From the NCBI GenBank assembly GCA_944327425.1, contig CALVHJ010000049.1, positions 1 to 9,504 of the forward strand: a DNA stretch of 9,504 bases, written 5' to 3'. Positions within the stretch are counted from its first letter, which is position 1. Each line of letters starts with the position of its first letter. The translations under genes and the position numbers were made by a program. Under the pieces are notes generated by a model. The model was not told the DNA's origin, did no database searches, and saw only the letters and a program-made list of their open reading frames with translations. The stretch comes from an uncultured Bacilli bacterium. Lineage in GTDB: Bacteria; Bacillota_I; Bacilli_A; RF39; UBA660. Shown here one piece after another: positions 5,718 through 9,504 of the stretch.

Positions 5718-5738
5718 AAAAAAATCCCTATTCAGGGA
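5718..5738 (-). terminator. Intrinsic terminator of tRNA-Leu(GAG)
   Basis: On the minus strand TCCCT-GAAT-AGGGA forms a 5-bp stem with a 4-nt loop, followed by seven T (5718-5724). It starts 10 nt after the CCA end of the tRNA and ends just before the ribosome binding site of the next gene. Confidence 0.75.
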
Positions 5739-5747
5739 ATAATTATT

Positions 5748-5833
5748 TGGTGCAGGAAAAGAGATTTGAACTCTCACGAATAAAAATTCGCTACCACCTC
5801 AAGGTAGTGCGTCTACCATTCCGCCATTCCTGC
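5748..5833 (-). tRNA. tRNA-Leu(GAG)
   Basis: An 86-nt tRNA of the long variable-arm class. Acceptor strands GCAGGAA and TTCCTGC pair over 7 bp, followed by discriminator A and an encoded CCA. The anticodon stem is CTACC/GGTAG with loop TTGAGGT, so the anticodon is GAG (leucine CUC/CUU). The variable arm has a CGAAT/ATTCG stem, and the T-arm has GAGAG/CTCTT-type pairing around TTCAAAT. It has its own promoter and terminator. Confidence 0.97.
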
Positions 5834-5841
5834 ATGCTTTA

Positions 5842-5870
5842 ATTATATATTTTAAAAGAAAAAAAGTCAA
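5842..5870 (-). promoter_or_regulatory. Promoter of tRNA-Leu(GAG)
   Basis: On the minus strand TTGACT (5865-5870), 17-bp spacer, TATAAT (5842-5847). The tRNA 5' end at 5833 is 8 nt past the -10 box, so the transcript starts almost at the mature end. A weak stem AAGC-N6-GCTT (5868-5881) followed by a T-run overlaps the -35 and could end transcripts from the carboxypeptidase gene upstream. Confidence 0.9.
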
Positions 5871-5916
5871 GCTTCTTTGCTTAACTATATTCTGATTGCC
5901 ATTATTCTAACATTTC

Positions 5917-7062
5917 CTATATTCCACTTGTTATAAATACTAAACTTTGTTTTAGATAATCAAAAAATCCTGCTTTTACTATATCTTCTTTAACAATTAT
6001 TTCGACTTCATCTATTATATTACCATTATTATCAATAATTTCGGCTGTACCAACTACATTGCCGGCTTTAATTGGTGAAATTATTTTATCTACTTTAATG
6101 TTAAAAGAATAATTGTTTGGTTTTTGAGTAACACTTAATATTTCAGTTAAATCTTCTTTTAAATAAACATCTATTTCGTTTATTTTGCCTTTCTCCACTT
6201 TTACTTTTCCTAAACTTTCATCCCCACTATAAATTATACTTGTTTTAAAAGAATTAAAACCATAAGTTAAAAGGGTTGAGGTATCACTACTTCTGTCTTC
6301 AGCGCTAGGTGATTTCATTACAACGCTAATTAATCGTAAATCCCCTTTTTTGGCTGTCGCTGTAAGACAATATCTAGCTTCAGTAGTATAACCGGTTTTT
6401 AAGCCATCTACACCATCATAAAATCTTACTAATCTATTCGTGTTTACTAACCAAATCTCGGAACCATCTGGCTTAGTTAAATAATCTTCATAAATAGATG
6501 TATATTTTAAGATGTCTTCGTAATTAAGGAGTTCTTTAGCAATAATAGCCATATCATAAGCTGTAGAATAATGATTTTCATTATCTAGGCCGTGGGGATT
6601 AGCAAAATTAGTATTTTTAAGACCTAATTCTTTTACTCTTTTATTCATTAAATCGACGAAAGCATCAACACTACCACTTATTTTTTCAGCCATAGCAACT
6701 ACGGCATCATTAGCACTAGATATAGCAATACATTTTAATAAATCATTTACGGTATATTGTTCACCAGCTTGTAAAAAGACTTGGGATCCACCCATAGAAC
6801 TAGCATTTTCACTAATTAAGACTTTGTCTTCATATGAAAGAGTTCCATTTTCAATACTTTCCATAATTAAAAGCATACTCATAATTTTGGTCATACTAGC
6901 CATTGGTAATTTTTCTTGAGTATTTTTTTCATATAGAATCTTACCACTTTTATAATCCATTAAAATGGCACTTTCACTACTTAAATTAAGAGAATCATCT
7001 TGAGCTTTTACAAGGGGAATTATTAAAAAGAAAGTAAGTAATATCACTAATATTTTTTTCAA
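5917..7062 (-). CDS. dacF: D-alanyl-D-alanine carboxypeptidase, DacF/PBP5-type (peptidase S11)
   Basis: A penicillin-binding protein that trims the terminal D-Ala from peptidoglycan stem peptides outside the membrane. Counting from GTG 7071, all three active-site motifs are present: SMTK at 59-62 (nucleophile Ser59, Lys62), SAN at 119-121 and KTG at 225-227. A signal peptide covers residues 4-23 with a likely cut after VKA. The C-terminal beta-domain (about 285-362) is followed by a short amphipathic/hydrophobic end (AGFFDYLKQSLVFITSGI) expected to anchor the protein to the membrane. The open frame allows GTG at 7069-7071, but AGAGGTG includes that codon and is the ribosome binding site for TTG at 7060-7062, so I start there, giving 381 residues. 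It is the third gene of an apparent operon with the DUF2238-like and PH-like genes, 48 nt after the former. Length is normal for the family. Confidence 0.95.
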   Translation of the reverse strand: MKKILVILLTFFLIIPLVKAQDDSLNLSSESAILMDYKSGKILYEKNTQEKLPMASMTKIMSMLLIMESIENGTLSYEDKVLISENASSMGGSQVFLQAGEQYTVNDLLKCIAISSANDAVVAMAEKISGSVDAFVDLMNKRVKELGLKNTNFANPHGLDNENHYSTAYDMAIIAKELLNYEDILKYTSIYEDYLTKPDGSEIWLVNTNRLVRFYDGVDGLKTGYTTEARYCLTATAKKGDLRLISVVMKSPSAEDRSSDTSTLLTYGFNSFKTSIIYSGDESLGKVKVEKGKINEIDVYLKEDLTEILSVTQKPNNYSFNIKVDKIISPIKAGNVVGTAEIIDNNGNIIDEVEIIVKEDIVKAGFFDYLKQSLVFITSGI

Positions 7063-7110
7063 AACTAACACCTCTAGTAAAGCGTACGTGAAAATAATTA
7101 TTTTATGACA

Positions 7111-7908
7111 CTATTCATCATTTTTAGTTATAATAAACTTACTGGCTAAATTATATTTATGGCGGTTTTTGATATAGAAATAGCCTAATATTGAATAAAC
7201 TGTAGCTCCAATAAAGTTAACAAATAAATCTTCCATTGTATCATTTAAACCAATATCTAAGTATCCTCCTTCAATAGTGATTAATTCTTCATCATTAGAG
7301 TTATATAAAATGGTTTTATCAATATCATTAATCTTAATTGCTTTATTACTCATGTTAGGATCAAATTCGACAGAAGTAATGCTTGTAACTATTTCATCTT
7401 TTTGCATATCCATGTTTAAAAGTTTGTCAAAACCATATTCAAAAAATTCCCAACATACACCAATAGTCATACTGAAACAAAAAGAAGCTAGGGCCACATA
7501 TAATGATGATAATTTAATACTTTTACTGTTATTATTTAATAAATCAATTAGTGATAAACCGATCGCAGCACATAAAAAGCCATTTAGAGTGTGAAGCATT
7601 AAATCCCAATTAGCAATATGACCATAGAAATTATAAATTTCACCTAGTATTTCAGCAGCAAAAATAAAAATGTAGATGATAGTTTCTAAAGTATTGGGTA
7701 AAGTTATTTTAAATCTTCTTTGAATTACAATGGGTAGTAAAAGCAAAAATAAAGATAAAACACATAATAAAGCACTATCAAGATGTCCTAACATTATTTG
7801 TCTTACTAAACATAATATTACTAAAAAACGTAGAATAAAATAAACAATAATACTACTTTTCTTTGTTTCTTGGTATTCTCTTTTTAATTCATCCATTATT
7901 TTTGACAT
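7111..7908 (-). CDS. Multi-pass membrane protein of the YjdF/DUF2238 type
   Basis: A 265-residue membrane protein. Hydrophobic segments lie near residues 20-38, 44-62, 74-92, 104-123, 134-152 and 229-246. The conserved-looking positions match my recollection of PF09997 (DUF2238, YjdF): WDLMLHTLNGF (101-111), VCWEFFEYGFD (151-161) and DTMEDLFVNFIGA (223-235), giving several acidic and histidine residues (D102, H106, E154, E157, D161, D223, E226, D227) near or within the membrane that could bind a metal or proton. Between the fifth and last segments is a hydrophilic insert (about 165-220) including many Asp and Asn. Function is unknown. AGGAGAG lies 4-6 nt before the ATG at 7908, inside the upstream gene, with which it overlaps by 20 bp, so the two are coupled. 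Confidence 0.8.
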   Translation of the reverse strand: MSKIMDELKREYQETKKSSIIVYFILRFLVILCLVRQIMLGHLDSALLCVLSLFLLLLPIVIQRRFKITLPNTLETIIYIFIFAAEILGEIYNFYGHIANWDLMLHTLNGFLCAAIGLSLIDLLNNNSKSIKLSSLYVALASFCFSMTIGVCWEFFEYGFDKLLNMDMQKDEIVTSITSVEFDPNMSNKAIKINDIDKTILYNSNDEELITIEGGYLDIGLNDTMEDLFVNFIGATVYSILGYFYIKNRHKYNLASKFIITKNDE

Positions 7909-8242
7909 AATACTCTCCTATCAGCTTTTTAATATTTTCACTATATAATATTAGTTTGTTATCATTATCTTTAAATGTTATGATATTTTTTCCGGCGATA
8001 TATTCTATGTTTATTTTATCTAAATTGATAGTGAAGGCTACTTCTAAATTCTCGGGAATATCAACCATTCTAGAGGCTAGAAAAGTGTTAAATTCTAATT
8101 CTTTGTTTACATTATGCATGAGTACTAATCTTTTGGTAGTTAAAAATAATGTTAAAATAAAGTGATTATCGTTTGCTTCTACTTCGATGTTGGCCGCTAT
8201 TTTAATTAGTTCTTCATCACTTTTTAGTTTAAAATATTTCAT
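7889..8242 (-). CDS. Small protein with PH-like fold, first gene of the operon
   Basis: A 117-residue soluble protein. The pattern, a run of beta-strands with FLTTKRLVLMHN (about 35-46 from the chosen start), a middle strand region AFTINLDKINIEYIAGKNIITFKD and a C-terminal helix SENIKKLIGEYY, resembles bacterial pleckstrin-homology-like (bPH, YdaP/GRAM-type) proteins, where LTxxRL is a frequent signature. This is a fold guess, not a firm family call. The frame could begin at GTG 8249-8251, but GAGGAG overlaps that codon and fits the ATG at 8240-8242, which I choose. Its last 20 nt overlap the start of the DUF2238-like gene. As a soluble partner it may bind lipid or the membrane neighbour. Confidence 0.75.
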   Translation of the reverse strand: MKYFKLKSDEELIKIAANIEVEANDNHFILTLFLTTKRLVLMHNVNKELEFNTFLASRMVDIPENLEVAFTINLDKINIEYIAGKNIITFKDNDNKLILYSENIKKLIGEYYVKNNG

Positions 8243-8262
8243 AAGATACACTCCTCGTATTT

Positions 8263-8271
8263 ATTTTAACA
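8263..8271 (-). promoter_or_regulatory. Probable extended -10 promoter of the PH-like/DUF2238/dacF operon
   Basis: On the minus strand TGTTAAAAT (TGN plus TAAAAT) at 8263-8271. No good -35 is found 17 bp upstream. The leader to the ATG at 8242 would be about 15 nt, just enough for GAGGAG. Confidence 0.45.
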
Positions 8272-8343
8272 TAATTATCTTTATAAAGAAATTATTTTAA
8301 GATTAATTTAGAGGTGAAAATAATGGAACCTATAAAAGTAAAT

Positions 8344-8382
8344 AAAAAATGCACAGCATTTTCGAAATATTGTGCATTTTTT
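8344..8382. terminator. Bidirectional intrinsic terminator after tRNA-Leu(UAA)
   Basis: A 12-bp perfect stem, AAAAAATGCACA (8344-8355) with TGTGCATTTTTT (8371-8382), whose 15-nt loop can fold further through ATTT/AAAT. Each strand ends in six T, so it works in both directions. It ends the minus-strand tRNA-Leu transcript 68 nt past the CCA, before the promoter of the next operon. Confidence 0.85.
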
Positions 8383-8398
8383 GTAAAAAAGTACATCT

Positions 8399-8417
8399 TT
8401 GCACAATTACTGTGCAA
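8399..8417 (-). repeat. Second hairpin with the same TGCACA stem
   Basis: TTGCACA and TGTGCAA pair over 7 bp around a 5-nt loop, in the trailer of tRNA-Leu(UAA). It shares TGCACA/TGTGCA with the terminator at 8344-8382, so the arms can also cross-pair. It lacks an adjacent U-tract. Confidence 0.6.
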
Positions 8418-8503
8418 TATCAACTCAAAATTTCGAGTAAAATTCAATTTGGTGCCCAAGGCCGGACTTGAACCGGCACGGGTTTTAACACCCGCAGGAT
8501 TTT

Positions 8504-9190
8504 CTTACTACTATAGTTTTCACTACCACTTGTATGTTTGTAGTCTGGACTTTCTCTTTACCATATCAGAAATAATGACTTAGGTATTGCCCGTCAAGTC
8601 TCTACACCTTATTTGCGATTTCTGTAGTTATTTGTTAAAGCGTGGCAATTTGGACATAGCAACTGTAAATTACTAAGAGAATTATCTTTATTATTGCCAT
8701 CAATGTGATGAAGTTCTAATGGAATAATTTCATCATTCCATTTTTTTAATCCACATTTTTCACACATATAAGGTTTTACTTTCTCTTTCAATATGCGCTT
8801 TTTTAACTTATAACTAGTAATAGGTATTTCGTTATTAAAATATTTTTCTATCGGTTTTATATCAGCAGGACTATTATTCACATTCCAACCTTGGCCGAGA
8901 AAATGCGATGTATTTAACTTGTATATTTTTATGTACTTATCAAGAATGCGATAATTTCCACCATAAGGCTTCAATTTTAGTTTTAATAAGCATTCTCTTT
9001 TACTTTTGGAACTAGACACAATATTTTCTAATACATCTTTTGAATATTTTAATTTCAAAGTTACCTCCGCAAATCTTGGCTCGGGATTGCCATCAGCGTT
9101 ATCTGTAAGGTTTCCCCGAATTTGAGCAAATTCACATAATCTATTTCTAGACTAGTGCTCAAGGCCTTCCATTCATTAGTAAGAGGCCCT
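8504..9190 (-). mobile_element. Group I intron (IC3-like) carrying an HNH homing endonuclease
   Basis: A 687-nt self-splicing-type intron between U34 and A35 of tRNA-Leu(UAA). It ends in G (8504), as group I introns must. P1 is a 10-bp helix: exon CUU plus intron AGGGCCU pairs with AGGCCUUGAG, with U34 opposite G. P2 is GUCUA-GAAA-UAGAU. The core can be read: P element AAATTCGGGGAAACCT (9108-9123), Q GGCAATCCCGAGCC (9078-9091), R GTGTAGAGACTTGACGGGCA (8588-8607), S AAGAGAAAGTCC (8547-8558). P4 is UUCGGG/CCCGAG, P5 includes CAG/CUG, P7 is GACUU/AAGUC, P8 is UACC/GGUA. P6 is AUUUGCG (9068-9074) with CGCAAAU (8611-8617), and everything between is the endonuclease ORF. The core sequences resemble the cyanobacterial tRNA-Leu and Azoarcus tRNA-Ile introns, hence the IC3-like label; the exact subgroup is inference. 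Confidence 0.93.
8609..9058 (-). CDS. Intron-encoded HNH homing endonuclease
   Basis: A 149-residue nuclease that should cut intron-free tRNA-Leu(UAA) alleles so that the intron is copied in. The N-terminal part (about 6-60: LENIVSSSKSKRECLLKLKLK, GGNYRILDKYIKIYKLNTSHF, GQGWN) is the DNA-binding region commonly found with phage and intron HNH enzymes. The HNH domain is complete: zinc cysteines C99/C102 and C135/C138, LELHHIDGN with H117-H118, N130, and H139 in LCPNCH. The start is TTG at 9056-9058, with GGAGG (9064-9068) 5 nt upstream. No frame damage or missing residue is seen, so it is probably active. The ORF lies in the P6 loop of the ribozyme; its ribosome binding site touches the 5' P6 strand, and its last codons and stop overlap the 3' strand. 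It would be translated from the unspliced tRNA precursor, the only promoter in view being that of the tRNA. Confidence 0.93.
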   Translation of the reverse strand: MKLKYSKDVLENIVSSSKSKRECLLKLKLKPYGGNYRILDKYIKIYKLNTSHFLGQGWNVNNSPADIKPIEKYFNNEIPITSYKLKKRILKEKVKPYMCEKCGLKKWNDEIIPLELHHIDGNNKDNSLSNLQLLCPNCHALTNNYRNRK

Positions 9191-9256
9191 AAGTCCTGTG
9201 CGTCTACCTATTCCGCCACTTGGGCAGGCACTTGTCTTAATTAATAAGACTTCTTA

Positions 9257-9285
9257 AGTATAATATGTTTTCTTCTCTTTTTCAA
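9257..9285 (-). promoter_or_regulatory. Promoter of the intron-bearing tRNA-Leu(UAA)
   Basis: On the minus strand TTGAAA (9280-9285), 17-bp spacer, TATACT (9257-9262). The start near 9250 leaves a leader of about 25 nt containing a small hairpin (GTCTTA/TAAGAC, 9234-9250) before the tRNA 5' end at 9225. Confidence 0.75.
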
Positions 9286-9379
9286 GTCTTTTTTTCAAAA
9301 ATTAGTTATTTTTTAGGAAATATTTTTAAAAATATGATTATATTTAGTATTAAGAAGTGAAAAAAATACTGAAATATGG

Positions 9380-9408
9380 TTGACATGCTAAAATATCTTT
9401 GCTATAAT
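9380..9408 (+). promoter_or_regulatory. Consensus promoter of tRNA-Ser
   Basis: TTGACA (9380-9385), a 17-bp spacer and TATAAT (9403-9408): perfect consensus. The start near 9415 leaves a leader of about 14 nt before the tRNA. It is divergent from the tRNA-Leu(UAA) promoter, about 95 bp away. Confidence 0.93.
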
Positions 9409-9428
9409 GGCTTTGTTACCCGGCAAGT

Positions 9429-9504
9429 GGAGGAATACCCAAGTCTGGTTGAAGGGACCGGTCTTGAAAACCGGGAGGTCGAGCAATCGGCGCAGGGGTT
9501 CGAA
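9429..9504 (+). tRNA. tRNA-Ser(UGA), 3' end cut by the window
   Basis: The 5' acceptor strand GGAGGAA, a D-arm with CCC/GGG, an anticodon stem CCGGT/ACCGG with loop CTTGAAA (anticodon TGA, reads UCN), a long variable arm and the start of the T-arm (GGGGTTCGAA) are present. The last bases of the T-arm, the 3' acceptor strand and any CCA lie outside the window. Confidence 0.93.

Larger units (their letters stand above)
8450..9225 (-). tRNA. tRNA-Leu(UAA), interrupted by a group I intron
   Basis: The mature tRNA is made of a 35-nt 5' exon (9191-9225) and a 54-nt 3' exon (8450-8503), 89 nt together. After joining, everything fits. Acceptor GCCCAAG/CTTGGGC has 7 bp with discriminator A and encoded CCA. 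The anticodon stem is CAGGA/TCCTG with loop CTTAAAA, so the anticodon is TAA (reads UUA/UUG). The long variable arm has a CGGGT/ACCCG stem, and the T-arm is GCCGG/CCGGC around TTCAAGT. The intron (8504-9190) lies after U34, inside the anticodon, so the tRNA cannot function without splicing. UUA is a heavily used codon in AT-rich genomes, so splicing should be essential unless another copy exists. Confidence 0.95.

Noticed and set aside
5700..5777. N-terminal extension of the unknown 260-residue protein
   Set aside because: It translates the 3' part of tRNA-Leu and its terminator. The ATG at 5699 has a proper ribosome binding site.
7277..7594. Plus-strand 105-codon frame
   Set aside because: It lies wholly antisense to the DUF2238-like gene, whose family motifs and operon position make it the real one. 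No ribosome binding site or promoter.
7956..8165. Plus-strand 69-codon frame
   Set aside because: Antisense shadow of the PH-like gene.
8314..8583. Plus-strand 89-codon frame with a decent ribosome binding site (GAGGTG) before its internal ATG at 8323
   Set aside because: After about 40 codons it reads antisense through the terminator and the 3' exon of tRNA-Leu(UAA) (the familiar spurious GLEPAR-type translation) and into the intron. At most its first codons are a relic.
8504..9190. Group II intron or IS200-like element as the tRNA insertion
   Set aside because: No group II domain V, reverse transcriptase or transposase; the U.G splice pair, terminal G and P-Q-R-S elements fit group I.

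Overview
This is a very AT-rich stretch of bacterial chromosome. The standard genetic code is used (tryptophan is TGG), AGGAGG-type ribosome binding sites are clear, and promoters are near-consensus sigma-A type with 17-bp spacers. Gene content (DUF4097, DUF975, XRE regulators, a DacF-like D-Ala-D-Ala carboxypeptidase, tRNA genes encoding CCA) fits a low-GC Bacillota, probably an Erysipelotrichia/Bacilli-type gut commensal; that placement is inference.

Layout. (1) 1-1032: a truncated membrane-anchored surface protein on the minus strand faces a small XRE regulator on the plus strand. Between them is a consensus promoter whose spacer is filled by a perfect inverted repeat, with a second copy 33 bp away. 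(2) 1033-1389: no large gene, but a possible type I toxin-antitoxin locus: a tiny hydrophobic peptide ORF on the minus strand and a strong convergent promoter making a short structured RNA across its 3' end. (3) 1390-4506: minus-strand membrane genes: a DUF975 plus PF06541 fusion with its own promoter, and an XRE-membrane regulator overlapping a DUF4097 repeat protein. (4) 4507-4804: decayed DNA: a tRNA-like fragment and a 62-codon remnant joining the start of a HAD phosphatase to the end of an EamA-like transporter. (5) 4890-5870: tRNA-Leu(GAG) with promoter and terminator, followed by an unrecognised soluble protein gene. (6) 5917-8268: an apparent operon of a PH-like small protein, a YjdF/DUF2238-like membrane protein and a DacF-type carboxypeptidase. 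(7) 8344-9285: a tRNA-Leu(UAA) gene split by a group I intron that encodes an HNH endonuclease. (8) 9380-9504: the start of a divergent tRNA-Ser(UGA), cut by the window edge.

The strongest finding is the group I intron. Both tRNA halves fold exactly, the splice junction lies between U34 and A35 (the same site as the cyanobacterial/plastid tRNA-Leu intron), a 10-bp P1 helix with the expected U.G at the splice site can be drawn, and P4, P5, P6, P7 and P8 core pairings are visible. The HNH ORF sits in the P6 loop, and its ribosome binding site and last codons overlap the P6 strands. Second in interest is the possible type I toxin-antitoxin locus.
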